Shown in pieces: positions 28,729 to 37,803 of a stretch of DNA of 64,000 bases (positions are counted from its first letter, which is position 1; the number at the start of each line of letters is the position of its first letter). The position numbers and the translations under genes are program-made. The DNA is from Streptococcus parasanguinis (GTDB taxonomy: Bacteria > Bacillota > Bacilli > Lactobacillales > Streptococcaceae): assembly GCF_001073155.1 (NCBI RefSeq), contig NZ_JVEE01000052.1, positions 39,338-103,337 of the forward strand, in the 5' to 3' direction. The notes beneath the pieces are model-generated. The model was not told where the DNA came from. It ran no database searches and saw only the letters and a list, made by a program, of their open reading frames with translations.

Positions 28729-29976
28729 ATGGGAACAACACAAGAACAATTAGCCTTAGCGAGATCAGCTAAGAAAAGCATCAATACAGCCAGTACAGCT
28801 CTTAAAAATCAGGCTTTGGAGGCCATGGCTAGCCAGCTTTTGAAAGCGACGGAAGCCATTTTAGTAGCCAATCAAATCGATATGGAAGCAGCACGCGGCA
28901 AGATTTCTGAAGTCATGCTGGATCGCCTCTTTCTTGATCAAGAGCGGATTGCCGGTATGGCACAAGGAATTCGTGCTTTAATAGACCTGCCAGATCCGAT
29001 TGGGGAAGTGCTGGATACTGAAGTCTTGGAAAATGGCCTTGAAATCCAGAAAGTTCGAGTCGCCATGGGTGTTATTGGCATCATTTATGAAAGCCGTCCA
29101 AATGTAACGTCAGATGCTGCAGCGCTTGCCATCAAGAGTGGAAATGCAGTGGTCCTTCGTACTGGAAAGGACGCCTTTCATTCTGCTCAAGCGATCGTGA
29201 CAGCCCTCAAGGCTGGATTGGAAGAAGGCGGACTCCATCCAGATCTTCTTCAACTGATCCAAGATACGAGTCGAGCTTCTAGCTTTGCTATGATGAAGGC
29301 TAAGGGCTATCTAGATTTGCTCATTCCACGTGGTGGTGCTGGATTGATCCAAGCGGTGGTTGAAAATGCCATTGTCCCCGTGATCGAGACAGGAACTGGG
29401 ATCGTCCATGTCTATGTGGACAAGGAGGCTGACTTCCAGAAAGCCCTCGCCATTATTGAAAATGCTAAGACAAGCCGTCCATCCGTCTGCAATGCCATGG
29501 AGGTCCTCTTGGTCGATCGAGCGATCGCGTCTGATTTCTTGCCTTTGGTTAAAGAGCGTTTAGTGGATGCACGGGAAAGATCGGTTGAATTGCGTCTAGA
29601 TGAGCAAGCACAGGCTATCATTTCTGGGACAGCAGCGCAGAAACAGGATTTTGATACCGAATTTTTAGATTATATTTTAGCTGTTAAGGTCGTTGATGGA
29701 GTCGCGGAAGCGGTGGACCACATTGAAGCGCATAGTACCCATCACTCAGATGCCATTGTGACTGAAAATCCTGAGACTGCTGCTTACTTCACCAAGCAGG
29801 TAGATTCTGCAGCTGTTTATGTCAATGCCTCGACACGATTTACAGATGGGGGTCAATTTGGCTTAGGTTGTGAAATGGGGATCTCAACCCAAAAACTCCA
29901 TGCGCGTGGACCGATGGGACTCCGGGAAATGACCAGTTACAAATATATCGTCAGTGGAAATGGTCAAGTGAGGTAA
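28729..29976 (+). CDS. proA: Gamma-glutamyl phosphate reductase
   Basis: 415 residues, aldehyde dehydrogenase superfamily. Reduces glutamyl-5-phosphate to glutamate-5-semialdehyde with NADPH. Motifs are [34 protein letters not shown] and [14 protein letters not shown] with the catalytic cysteine. ATG 28729 has AGAGGAC upstream; an earlier start at 28693 lies within proB. Middle gene of proBAC. Confidence 0.96.
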   Translation: MGTTQEQLALARSAKKSINTASTALKNQALEAMASQLLKATEAILVANQIDMEAARGKISEVMLDRLFLDQERIAGMAQGIRALIDLPDPIGEVLDTEVLENGLEIQKVRVAMGVIGIIYESRPNVTSDAAALAIKSGNAVVLRTGKDAFHSAQAIVTALKAGLEEGGLHPDLLQLIQDTSRASSFAMMKAKGYLDLLIPRGGAGLIQAVVENAIVPVIETGTGIVHVYVDKEADFQKALAIIENAKTSRPSVCNAMEVLLVDRAIASDFLPLVKERLVDARERSVELRLDEQAQAIISGTAAQKQDFDTEFLDYILAVKVVDGVAEAVDHIEAHSTHHSDAIVTENPETAAYFTKQVDSAAVYVNASTRFTDGGQFGLGCEMGISTQKLHARGPMGLREMTSYKYIVSGNGQVR

Positions 29977-29979
29977 GAA

Positions 29980-30795
29980 ATGAAAGTAGCATTTATTGGA
30001 CTAGGAAACATGGGAGCTAGTCTAGCCAAAGCAGTCGCAAAAGAAGTGGCTGCCACAGACTTGCTCTTGGTCAATCGTTCTCCACAAAAGGTGCAGGATT
30101 TTATCAGCCAGTATGGGGGAACGGCGTCTGAGCTTGAACAAGTCTTTCAAGAGGCTGAAGTAATCTTTTTAGGGGTCAAACCCTATCAGATTTGCCCACT
30201 TTTAGAAGAGTATAAAGGCATCTTGGCTCAACGCTCTAATTTCTTGCTGGTTTCCATGGCCGCAGGCTTGGAACTAGAAAAGATGGCTGACGTGTTCCAG
30301 AACGACCAGATGGGTATCATCCGCATCATGCCCAATACGCCTGTGGCCATTGGTCAAGGTGTTATCAGTCTGGCCCGTTCCCAAGCAGTGACAGACCAGC
30401 AGATAGCCCAGGTCAAGCAGCTCTTAGCAGGAGCGGGGGCTCTCTACGAGATCGAGGAAAAATTAATGGATCCTGCAACGGCTGTCGCAGGCTGTGGGCC
30501 AGCCTTTGTCTATCAGATGATTGAAGCCATGGCAGATGCAGGAGTAGGATTAGGACTTACACGAGAGCAAGCCTTGCAGATGGCGGCACAGACCTTCCAA
30601 GGAGCCAGTCAAATGGTCCTAGAGACAGGTGAGCACCCAGCCCGCTTGCGAGATGCAGTTTGTAGCCCAGGTGGCTCTACCATCGCAGGAGTCAACCGCT
30701 TAGAACAAGTCGGCCTACGGGGCGACATCATTGCAGGAGTGGAAGCAGCCTACAAACGCACCCAAGAAATGGTACAAGAGGCAGCGAAGAAATAG
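29980..30795 (+). CDS. proC: Pyrroline-5-carboxylate reductase
   Basis: 271 residues; last step of proline synthesis. An N-terminal Rossmann fold (KVAFIGLGNMGASLAKA) binds NAD(P)H; the C-terminal dimerisation domain carries the signature AVCSPGGSTIAGVNRLE. Three bases after proA, with GTGAGG as ribosome site. proB-proA-proC together convert glutamate to proline. Confidence 0.97.
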   Translation: MKVAFIGLGNMGASLAKAVAKEVAATDLLLVNRSPQKVQDFISQYGGTASELEQVFQEAEVIFLGVKPYQICPLLEEYKGILAQRSNFLLVSMAAGLELEKMADVFQNDQMGIIRIMPNTPVAIGQGVISLARSQAVTDQQIAQVKQLLAGAGALYEIEEKLMDPATAVAGCGPAFVYQMIEAMADAGVGLGLTREQALQMAAQTFQGASQMVLETGEHPARLRDAVCSPGGSTIAGVNRLEQVGLRGDIIAGVEAAYKRTQEMVQEAAKK

Positions 30796-30827
30796 AAAAA
30801 AAGATTGGTTTTGGCCAATCTTTTTTA
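30796..30827. terminator. Bidirectional terminator between proC and the ABC-F gene
   Basis: AAAAAAGATTGG pairs with CCAATCTTTTTT, giving U-tails in both directions between the convergent genes. Confidence 0.92.
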
Positions 30828-30829
30828 CG

Positions 30830-32353
30830 TTAGAGCGACTCTATTTCTACCAAACCATTTTCGGTCAGACGATAGATCTTTTGGCAGACTTCTTTGAGGA
30901 AGGTCCGGTCGTGAGAGACCGTGACTAGTCCGCCTGGGTAGTCTGCGAATAGGCGTCGAATCTCTGGTTGAGAAGTGGGGGAAAAATTGCGAGTAGGCTC
31001 GTCCAAGAGTAGAAATTGGGGACTTGTGAGCACTAGTTGAAGGAGATAGAGTTTTCCTTGCTGGCCACCAGAAAGTTCAGAGATCGGATGGTGCATTTCA
31101 GAATAGGTAAAGTTGAGGGAGGCTAAATGCAATTGAATGGTGTTGATTTCTTCGCGATCGCCTGAATGCTGTAGAAATTGAACCGGTGTCTGAGTCAGAG
31201 GGAGGCCTTCAGTGTAATCTTGTGGCATATAGGCAGTGCGGATACTTTCATTCTTCTGTAGACTTTTCCATATCATTTTTAGGAAAGTGGATTTCCCCAC
31301 ACCGTTGGAACCGATAATCCCTATTTTATCCTGTCCTAGAAGAGTAAGGGAGAGGTTCTTGACCAGGACCCGATCACCAATGGCGAGTTCTTCCTGATCT
31401 AATAGAAGGACTCGTTTTTGAGGAGACAAGGGAGTGAGGGGAGGAAAATGCAGATTGATGACTTCCTCATCATAGGGTTGGGGAGTCATGGATTGGAATT
31501 CTCGCTCGTAGCGCTTTTCTTGTGAGAGGAGGGACTTCATTTTCTTTGCCAGGAGACGTCCAGCAGTGCTATCCTTAGTGTTTCGTAAGGATGTTTCAAC
31601 TTGCTGACGGACGCGGCGATGCTTCTCCATTGTTTTTCGGTAGGTTCGTTGATCGTTGGCAGCTTGCTGAGTCTGTTGCTTGAATTGTTGCTCCCTCTGG
31701 CTACTGTAGTCTTGATAGCCTAGGTGCTCTACAATGGTTTCAGCCTCCTTGCGGTGTTTGATCTGTCTTAGATGAATAATGGTATCCGCCGTCTGCGTCA
31801 AAAAATCCTCATGATGGGAAATAAATAGGATGGTTTGGGGGCTCGTTTGGATCATCTGCTGGAGCCAGTCCAGGGTTTCCAAATCCAGATCGTTTGAAGG
31901 TTCATCTAAAAATAGCAATTCATGAGGACGGCAAAGTTCGTGAAGCAGTTGGACTTTGAGGGCTTCTCCTCCAGATAGACTTCCAATAGCTTGGTCGCTC
32001 GCAAAGCGGTCGCTATCAAATTGCAATTGATCAGCCAGTCTGTAGAGGGTGGCATAGTCTAGCTCATCCTCTCCAAAAAAATATTCTTCCAAGCTTTTTC
32101 CCTTCAAGGCTTCCGGCAAAGTCTGGGGAATATAGGCATAGGAGTGAAAAGAAGTGGTGATTTCACCTTCTATGGTCATATAATCTGGTAGGGATTTTGG
32201 GGACATAAGGACATGAAGCAAAGAAGACTTTCCATTTCCTTCTTCGCCAATAATGGCAACTTTTTCCCCTTCATGAATAGTTAGGGACAGATCGCGAACC
32301 AAATCGCGTAAATCTTTTGTGTGGCGGATGGTGAGGTGGGATAGTTTTAGCAT
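30830..32353 (-). CDS. ABC-F ATPase, likely antibiotic ribosomal-protection type
   Basis: 507 residues, two ABC domains and no membrane segment. Walker A motifs are GEEGNGKS and GSNGVGKS; signatures are LSGGEAL and LSGGQQGK; Walker B motifs are LLFLDEPSNDLD and FLLLDEPTRNFSP. The EPTRNFSP form is typical of the Vga/Lsa/Vml/Lmo0919 resistance branch rather than the housekeeping EttA/YdiF branch. A basic helical linker (about residues 215-280, RTYRKTMEKHRRVRQQ) would reach the peptidyl-transferase centre. The gene sits behind a leader peptide and terminator, as many inducible ABC-F genes do. Resistance to lincosamides, pleuromutilins or streptogramins is an inference. Confidence 0.85.
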   Translation of the reverse strand: MLKLSHLTIRHTKDLRDLVRDLSLTIHEGEKVAIIGEEGNGKSSLLHVLMSPKSLPDYMTIEGEITTSFHSYAYIPQTLPEALKGKSLEEYFFGEDELDYATLYRLADQLQFDSDRFASDQAIGSLSGGEALKVQLLHELCRPHELLFLDEPSNDLDLETLDWLQQMIQTSPQTILFISHHEDFLTQTADTIIHLRQIKHRKEAETIVEHLGYQDYSSQREQQFKQQTQQAANDQRTYRKTMEKHRRVRQQVETSLRNTKDSTAGRLLAKKMKSLLSQEKRYEREFQSMTPQPYDEEVINLHFPPLTPLSPQKRVLLLDQEELAIGDRVLVKNLSLTLLGQDKIGIIGSNGVGKSTFLKMIWKSLQKNESIRTAYMPQDYTEGLPLTQTPVQFLQHSGDREEINTIQLHLASLNFTYSEMHHPISELSGGQQGKLYLLQLVLTSPQFLLLDEPTRNFSPTSQPEIRRLFADYPGGLVTVSHDRTFLKEVCQKIYRLTENGLVEIESL

Positions 32354-32373
32354 AAGATTCCTTTCTACTGGGA

Positions 32374-32407
32374 CAAAAAAACAGCTCTACCTATTTAGTA
32401 GAGCTGT
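32374..32407 (-). terminator. Attenuator terminator in the ABC-F leader
   Basis: Read on the minus strand, ACAGCTCTAC and GTAGAGCTGT form a perfect 10 bp stem (loop 32391-32397) followed directly by seven U. It lies 20 bases upstream of the ABC-F start codon, so it should stop transcription before the gene unless induced. Confidence 0.88.
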
Positions 32408-32534
32408 ATTCAAGTGAAACCCAAACAGAAAAAGACCTTATTAAGCCAACAAAAAGTTGGACAATAGGCGAGAGGGCACACGAAAAGAGATAGAACAAGC
32501 AGTCCACTAAATAAAGTATCTTATTTAACGAAAC

Positions 32535-32546
32535 TTAGTTGTTCAT
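32535..32546 (-). CDS. Putative leader peptide MNN of the ABC-F attenuator
   Basis: A three-codon reading frame (ATG AAC AAC TAA) sits directly downstream of a double ribosome site, GGAGG and AAGGAGAT. It is the only reading frame in the leader with a strong site. Ribosomes stalled on such mini-ORFs by drugs commonly trigger antitermination of ABC-F genes. Translation is not demonstrated. Confidence 0.55.
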   Translation of the reverse strand: MNN

Positions 32547-32576
32547 ATCTCCTTACCTCCGAATGTGATTAGTTTT

Positions 32577-32605
32577 ATTCTATTCTTTTCATTCCTTCTT
32601 GTCAA
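32577..32605 (-). promoter_or_regulatory. Promoter of the ABC-F leader transcript
   Basis: On the minus strand, TTGACA (32605-32600), a 17-base spacer and TAGAAT (32582-32577). The leader is therefore about 220 bases long. Confidence 0.8.
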
Positions 32606-32656
32606 GGAAATCCTTGCGTCATCCACCCTTTTCTTCTCGGACTTAGGGGGATTTTA

Positions 32657-32665
32657 TGGTATAAT
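32657..32665 (+). promoter_or_regulatory. Extended -10 promoter of hemW
   Basis: TGGTATAAT ends only 7 bases before the hemW ATG, so the transcript should begin at or within a base or two of the start codon. Confidence 0.6.
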
Positions 32666-32672
32666 TAAAGGT

Positions 32673-33803
32673 ATGCATACAAAACCAACGTCCGCTTATG
32701 TCCACATCCCATTTTGTACCCAGATTTGTTTTTATTGTGATTTTTCGAAGGTTTTTATTAAGAACCAACCGGTCGATGCTTATTTGGATCATTTGATCCA
32801 AGAATTTCGTCGGGAAGAAATCACAAATTTACGGACTCTCTATATTGGGGGTGGGACACCGACAGCCTTAACTGCGGATCAGCTAGAGTATCTGCTCAAG
32901 GAGCTGACCAAGTCACTTGATCTTTCTCAGATGGAGGAGTTGACCATCGAGGCCAATCCTGGTGATTTGGATCCGGATAAGATTGCTGTTTTGAAGGATT
33001 CACCGGTTAATCGGGTTTCTTTAGGCGTACAGACCTTTGATAATCGCTTGCTCAAAAAGATTGGTCGGAGCCATCAAGAGCAGGATATCTATGACAATAT
33101 CGATCGTCTGAAGCTGGCTGGTTTTGACAATATTTCGATCGACCTCATCTATGCCCTTCCGACGCAAACCATGGAGCAGGTCCAGGAAAATGTCGCTAAG
33201 GCTCTTGCCCTCGACATTCCCCATATGAGCCTCTATAGCTTGATTCTAGAGAATCACACCGTCTTTATGAATCGGATGAGACGGGGCAAGCTTCCTCTAC
33301 CAAAAGAGGAGTTAGAAGCGGAGATGTTTGAATACATCATTCAGGAGTTGGAGCGTGCGGGCTTTGAGCATTACGAAATTTCCAATTTCTCCAAGCCTGG
33401 TTTTGAAAGTCGCCACAACCTCATGTATTGGGATAATGCAGAGTATTATGGCTTAGGAGCTGGTGCATCCGGCTATGTCAACGGTGTTCGCTACAAGAAT
33501 CATGGGCCTATCCGTCACTATATGCAGGCGGTCGAAGAGGGAAATGCGCGTGTCCAGGAGGAACATCTGACTCAGACTGAAATGATGGAAGAAGAGATGT
33601 TTCTGGGACTGCGTAAGAAAACAGGCGTTTCCAAGAAACGTTTCGAAGAAAAGTTTGGTGTGAATTTTGACCAACAATATGGATCAGTGGTTGAGAAATT
33701 GATCCAGCAGGGCCTTTTGGTACCTGACAAGGACATTGTACGAATGACCAAGAAAGGTCTCTTTTTAGGAGACACTGTAGCAGAGAAGTTTATTTTGGAG
33801 TAG
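32673..33803 (+). CDS. hemW: HemW-type radical SAM heme chaperone
   Basis: 376 residues. The radical SAM motif CxxxCxxC is present in PFCTQICFYCDF, followed by YIGGGTPTAL and the SAM-binding EANPGD; a C-terminal HemN-like domain completes it. The fourth cysteine of true coproporphyrinogen dehydrogenase (CxxxCxxCxC) is replaced by D-F, as in HemW, and streptococci lack heme synthesis, so heme trafficking is more likely than HemN activity. ATG 32673 is chosen because it follows the -10 box immediately and conservation begins at SAYVHIPFC; this implies a leaderless mRNA. Confidence 0.88.
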   Translation: MHTKPTSAYVHIPFCTQICFYCDFSKVFIKNQPVDAYLDHLIQEFRREEITNLRTLYIGGGTPTALTADQLEYLLKELTKSLDLSQMEELTIEANPGDLDPDKIAVLKDSPVNRVSLGVQTFDNRLLKKIGRSHQEQDIYDNIDRLKLAGFDNISIDLIYALPTQTMEQVQENVAKALALDIPHMSLYSLILENHTVFMNRMRRGKLPLPKEELEAEMFEYIIQELERAGFEHYEISNFSKPGFESRHNLMYWDNAEYYGLGAGASGYVNGVRYKNHGPIRHYMQAVEEGNARVQEEHLTQTEMMEEEMFLGLRKKTGVSKKRFEEKFGVNFDQQYGSVVEKLIQQGLLVPDKDIVRMTKKGLFLGDTVAEKFILE

Positions 33804-33806
33804 AAA

Positions 33807-34562
33807 ATGGCAAAAACATTTGAATACAGCATGAAAATTCCGTTTGATATGAGCGATGTCAATGGATTTATAAAAATTCCGCAATTGATCTTGCTGTCTT
33901 TGCAGGTATCAGGCATGCAATCGATTGAGCTGGGCATGAGTGATATGTACATTCTAGAGAATTACAATCTAGTCTGGATTATCACGGATTACAATATGAA
34001 GATTGAGCGTCTCCCTGTTTTTGATGAGAAAATCACTATTGAAACCTATGCCAAGAGTCACAATCGACTTTTCTGCTACCGGGCCTTTAATATCAAGGAT
34101 GAAGCAGGAAATACTATCATTGAGATGGTCGCGACCTTTGTCTTGATGGATCGTGATACACGCAAGGTTCATCCTGTTATGAGTGAAATCACGGATGCCT
34201 TTGACTCTGAATTTTCAAAAACCATGCTCCGCGGTCCCCGTTTCAAAGAATTAGAAGGTGGCGTGGAACAAGAATACCGAGTTCGGTTTTACGACTTGGA
34301 TATGAACGGACATGTCAACAATAGCAAGTACTTGGACTGGGTTTTTGAGGTGATGGGAGCAGACTTCTTGACCCATCATATCCCTAAAAAAGTTCATCTA
34401 AAATATGTCAAAGAAGTGCTAGCAGGAGGTCTCATCACCTCTCAATATGAACAAGAGGGCTTGAAAACTCAGCACCAAATTACTTCAGATAGTCAGATCA
34501 ATGCCCAAGCTGAAATTGAGTGGGAAGAAGTAGAAGAAAAGGGTTGGAATTATGGAAAGTAG
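33807..34562 (+). CDS. Acyl-ACP thioesterase
   Basis: 251 residues with two tandem hotdog domains, the FatA/FatB-like bacterial acyl-ACP thioesterase family. The first domain starts FEYSMKIPFDMSDVNGFIKI. The second contains YRVRFYDLDMNGHVNNSKYL, with the conserved asparagine-histidine pair of the active site. Releases free fatty acid from acyl-ACP. Three bases after hemW and overlapping the next gene by 11 bases. Conserved in this position in streptococci. Confidence 0.85.
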   Translation: MAKTFEYSMKIPFDMSDVNGFIKIPQLILLSLQVSGMQSIELGMSDMYILENYNLVWIITDYNMKIERLPVFDEKITIETYAKSHNRLFCYRAFNIKDEAGNTIIEMVATFVLMDRDTRKVHPVMSEITDAFDSEFSKTMLRGPRFKELEGGVEQEYRVRFYDLDMNGHVNNSKYLDWVFEVMGADFLTHHIPKKVHLKYVKEVLAGGLITSQYEQEGLKTQHQITSDSQINAQAEIEWEEVEEKGWNYGK

Positions 34563-35238
34563 AAGATTAAAAAATAAAAAACAGGAACTTGAAAGCTATC
34601 AAAAACGGGTTGTGGCCTATGCCAAGCGTCAAAAGAACCCTTTGTACATGTTGGGAGATTGGCTCTTGACTCTTTGTGCTTTGGGCATCATCCTGGTAGA
34701 GGAAATTTATAAATTTTTCCGCTATCGCTTGAATTTAGAGAGTTTTAATCGCTTTTTAAGAGAAGATATACGCTGGTATCGGGTCTGGATCCATTTCACC
34801 TTGGCCTTTCTTTTACCGGTCATGATCTTCTCGATTGGGATTACTAGCCAATCAGGATCCTTCTGGTCCAATTTCTATCACCGCTTGTCTCAAGGCGTGC
34901 TCTTTAGCACAACAGTCAGCCTCGCTGCGACCTTAGTGACGGATTTTGTCGAGAATTTGCAACCAGAAACTAAGTCTGACGGGAAAAATCGGAGCACTAA
35001 ACGCACGGTTTATCAAATCAGTGTGGATCAGGCAACCGTGATAGGCTTGTTATTGACCATTGTCATCCTCATGGTAGCATCCTTCTTGTTCACCCAATCG
35101 GGAAGTCAAGGGATTAATTTTACAGGTTTGGTGTTACAATTTGTCCTCTATGCTGGAGCCTTGCTCTTATATGGTTCTGGTGGACGAGTCGATGCAGAGA
35201 AGTTACATGACGAAACGGAAACAGAAAAGGAAGAATAA
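34552..35238 (+). CDS. Uncharacterised membrane protein
   Basis: 228 residues. A basic, coiled N-terminus (RLKNKKQELESYQKRVVAYAKRQ) leads to about four hydrophobic segments: LLTLCALGIILVEEIY, HFTLAFLLPVMIFSIGI, ATVIGLLLTIVILMVASFLF and LVLQFVLYAGALLLYG. A charged tail (DAEKLHDETETEKEE) ends it. I do not recognise the family. It is embedded in the hemW-thioesterase-HAD operon, overlapping the former by 11 bases and ending immediately before the latter, so co-expression is near certain. Confidence 0.75.
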   Translation: MESRRLKNKKQELESYQKRVVAYAKRQKNPLYMLGDWLLTLCALGIILVEEIYKFFRYRLNLESFNRFLREDIRWYRVWIHFTLAFLLPVMIFSIGITSQSGSFWSNFYHRLSQGVLFSTTVSLAATLVTDFVENLQPETKSDGKNRSTKRTVYQISVDQATVIGLLLTIVILMVASFLFTQSGSQGINFTGLVLQFVLYAGALLLYGSGGRVDAEKLHDETETEKEE

Positions 35239-36009
35239 ATGCACTATAAGGGCTATTTGATTGATTTGGATGGCACTATTTACAAAGGAAAATCACGAAT
35301 TCCTGCAGGAGAAGCTTTTGTTCATGAATTGCAGGCGCGTGAGATTCCCTATCTCTTTGTGACCAACAATACAACCCGCACACCAGAGACTGTTCGGGAT
35401 ATGCTGGCTACTCATTTCAATATAAAAACCCCAGTTTCGACTATCTATACAGCTACCCTTGCGACCATTGACTACATGAATGACCAAAATTTGGGCAAAA
35501 AGGTCTATGTGATCGGAGAAGCGGGGCTCAAAGACGCTATTGAAGAAGCTGGCTATATCATCGATGAAGAAGCACCTGATTATGTGGTGATTGGCCTGGA
35601 TTGGCAAGTGGATTATGAGAAGTTTGCTATTGCGACCTTGGCGATTCAAAAAGGAGCACACTTTATTGGGACCAATCCGGACCTGAACATTCCAACAGAG
35701 CGTGGCTTGATGCCAGGTGCAGGATCCTTGATTGCGCTTGTAGAGGCTGCGACACGGGTCGAGCCTGTGATCATTGGAAAACCAAAGGCCATCATCATGG
35801 ATAAGGCTATTGAACACTTGGGTCTTGAAAGAGAAGAAGTCGTTATGGTAGGAGATAATTATCTAACAGATATTCGTGCAGGTATTGACAATGGGATTCC
35901 AACCCTTTTGGTGACGACTGGTTTTACCAAACCAGAAGAAGTGCCAACCTTACCAATTGCACCGACACATGTTGTTTCCAGTTTAGCGGAGTGGGATTTT
36001 GATGCTTAA
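35239..36009 (+). CDS. HAD-superfamily phosphatase, NagD/TIGR01457-like
   Basis: 256 residues, class IIA HAD phosphatase. Motif [12 protein letters not shown] (nucleophile and general acid aspartates), motif [11 protein letters not shown], motif III lysine in [11 protein letters not shown] and motif [12 protein letters not shown] are complete. Probably dephosphorylates sugar or nucleotide phosphates; the substrate cannot be told. Starts at the base after the previous stop, behind GGAAGAA; its end overlaps the next gene. Confidence 0.88.
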   Translation: MHYKGYLIDLDGTIYKGKSRIPAGEAFVHELQAREIPYLFVTNNTTRTPETVRDMLATHFNIKTPVSTIYTATLATIDYMNDQNLGKKVYVIGEAGLKDAIEEAGYIIDEEAPDYVVIGLDWQVDYEKFAIATLAIQKGAHFIGTNPDLNIPTERGLMPGAGSLIALVEAATRVEPVIIGKPKAIIMDKAIEHLGLEREEVVMVGDNYLTDIRAGIDNGIPTLLVTTGFTKPEEVPTLPIAPTHVVSSLAEWDFDA

Positions 36010-36622
36010 AAGTTTAAAATCAATCAACCAATTTTTCTTTATCTTGTCAGCTACAATCCTTCTCACCATTGGCCTAGCATGGGTCCTCTATCCCATGGAG
36101 ATCCATTGGTTGGAGATTCAAAGCCGAACTGGTTTTTCGGCTTCAGTCATCATGAAGAATTTTAATGTCTTGATGAACTACTTGACCAATCCTTTTCAAT
36201 GGGTGTTGAAGATGCCTCAATTCCCCTCTTCCAAAAATGGCTTGCACCATTTTGAGGCCGTCAAGTACCTGTTTCATTTGGTGACGGTCGTTTTCTTGGT
36301 CACTCTACCTGGTTTTATCCAGTTTATGCGGACAGTCGTCAAAAATGGCTACCTGGCCCTGTACCGTAGTCTCTTCTTTTGGATGATGGTTTTACCAGTA
36401 GTGCTTGCAGTGATGACTGTTATAATTGGCTTTGATCAATTCTTTACTCTCTTTCATCAAGTCTTATTTGCTGGGGACAATACTTGGCTCTTTGATCCGC
36501 GCGTGGATTCGATTATTCTTGCATTACCAGAAGACTACTTTATGCATGCCTTTTTGATTTTCTTTGTCTTATACGAAGGAGTCTGTGCGTGTTTTTATCT
36601 ATTTTCTAGGAGGAAGAAATGA
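36002..36622 (+). CDS. TIGR01906-like integral membrane protein
   Basis: 206 residues with about five hydrophobic segments, starting [21 protein letters not shown] and ending [21 protein letters not shown]. It matches in length and pattern a conserved streptococcal/lactobacillar membrane family often next to the NagD-like phosphatase. The short external segment [19 protein letters not shown] is characteristic. ATG 36002 is preferred over TTG 35999. Overlaps its neighbours on both sides, so it belongs to the operon. Function unknown. Confidence 0.75.
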   Translation: MLKSLKSINQFFFILSATILLTIGLAWVLYPMEIHWLEIQSRTGFSASVIMKNFNVLMNYLTNPFQWVLKMPQFPSSKNGLHHFEAVKYLFHLVTVVFLVTLPGFIQFMRTVVKNGYLALYRSLFFWMMVLPVVLAVMTVIIGFDQFFTLFHQVLFAGDNTWLFDPRVDSIILALPEDYFMHAFLIFFVLYEGVCACFYLFSRRKK

Positions 36623-37602
36623 ACCAATACAACCGATTATTAGACCCTAAAAAAGATATAGGAAGGTATTCTGGGACACTTGCTATTTATCTCTTGGTAA
36701 TGACCTTAGTAACCGTCCTGTGGGAAGTCCTCCTTGGATTGACCATAGCAGGCTCTCTCAGAAAAGATCCAAGTCAAGTAACGGAGAAACTAAACGCCCT
36801 GAATGTTTGGGCTGGTATTCCCTACCTCATCTCTATTTCCATTGGACTCTTTCTTTTTAATGCCTATCGCAAGAAGGCCCTTTATAAATATGATCTTAAG
36901 CATAAGGGACGTAAGATGACACTTTCAGTCTTCTTTATTCTTCTCGCCTTTCTTGGCTTTTCTCAAGTCTTTTCATCTGTGATGACACAAGTGATTGAGC
37001 GCATGTTTGAGACCATTGGCCTTCATTCTCCAACACCAGATCTAGGAGATACGATTGAGCGATCTTGGACTATGCTCTTGTATGCTGGCTTTTTTGGTCC
37101 TATCACAGAGGAATTCTTCTTCCGTGGGGCTGGCTTGCGAGGCTTGGAACGGTATGGCAAAATCTTTGCCATTGTCATGACGGCTATTTTATTCGGCCTC
37201 TTCCATGCTAATTTTGACCAGCTCTTTTTCGCAGGTATCATTGGTCTAGGATTCGGCTACATTGCCTTTGAATACAATATCTGGTGGGCTATTTTCTATC
37301 ACATTTTCAATAACTTTGTCATTTCCCAAGGCCTGCATTATGTAGCCTATCATGTGGATGAGGGACTAGCGAATTGGCTCCAAATCGGTGTTTTAGCTAT
37401 TGGTTCCATTGTGATGATAGTGGTTCTTGCGACTAAATGGCCAACTATCAAGGCTTATATTCAAGCCAATAAACCTCAACCGGGAGTTTTCCAGCGTGCC
37501 CTCGCGTCCTTCTGGTTCTGGTTCTTCGTGTTATTTACTATCCTGATGTCTATTGTTCCTTATGTGATTCCGATCTTCCAGATGGCTAATCTCAAAGGAT
37601 AA
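36619..37602 (+). CDS. CPBP-family intramembrane metalloprotease
   Basis: 327 residues, about eight helices. The Abi/CPBP motifs are complete: EEFFFRGAGLRGL (motif 1, EExxxR), the FGLFHANFDQ histidine motif (motif 2) and YHIFNNFVI (motif 3). Members cleave within membranes, some protecting against self-made bacteriocins; no bacteriocin gene is seen here. ATGA overlap with the previous gene, AGGAGGAAG upstream. Last gene of the hemW operon. Confidence 0.88.
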   Translation: MNQYNRLLDPKKDIGRYSGTLAIYLLVMTLVTVLWEVLLGLTIAGSLRKDPSQVTEKLNALNVWAGIPYLISISIGLFLFNAYRKKALYKYDLKHKGRKMTLSVFFILLAFLGFSQVFSSVMTQVIERMFETIGLHSPTPDLGDTIERSWTMLLYAGFFGPITEEFFFRGAGLRGLERYGKIFAIVMTAILFGLFHANFDQLFFAGIIGLGFGYIAFEYNIWWAIFYHIFNNFVISQGLHYVAYHVDEGLANWLQIGVLAIGSIVMIVVLATKWPTIKAYIQANKPQPGVFQRALASFWFWFFVLFTILMSIVPYVIPIFQMANLKG

Positions 37603-37620
37603 AGTTTATCGATTGCTAGT

Positions 37621-37652
37621 AAAGGGGGATCCTTTTAGACCCCTCTTTTTTG
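37621..37652 (+). terminator. Terminator after the CPBP gene
   Basis: AGGGGG pairs with CCCCT across ATCCTTTTAGA and is followed by six T. Confidence 0.75.
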
Positions 37653-37787
37653 CTATGAAAAAGGGCAAGTGAAGATGAAGGATTGAGGATGAGGGTCTGA
37701 TATACTATTTAATAATTATTTTTTACTTGGTGAAGGTGGATAACAATAATACAAACATACTAGAGAGAGGCTAACCCCTCCCTTTTT

Positions 37788-37796
37788 TGCTATAAT
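37788..37796 (+). promoter_or_regulatory. Extended -10 promoter of uvrC
   Basis: TGCTATAAT ends 7 bases before the uvrC ATG; no ribosome site fits between, so the mRNA is probably leaderless. The rest of the 37653-37787 gap shows no gene. Confidence 0.6.
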
Positions 37797-37803
37797 AGAG
37801 AGT

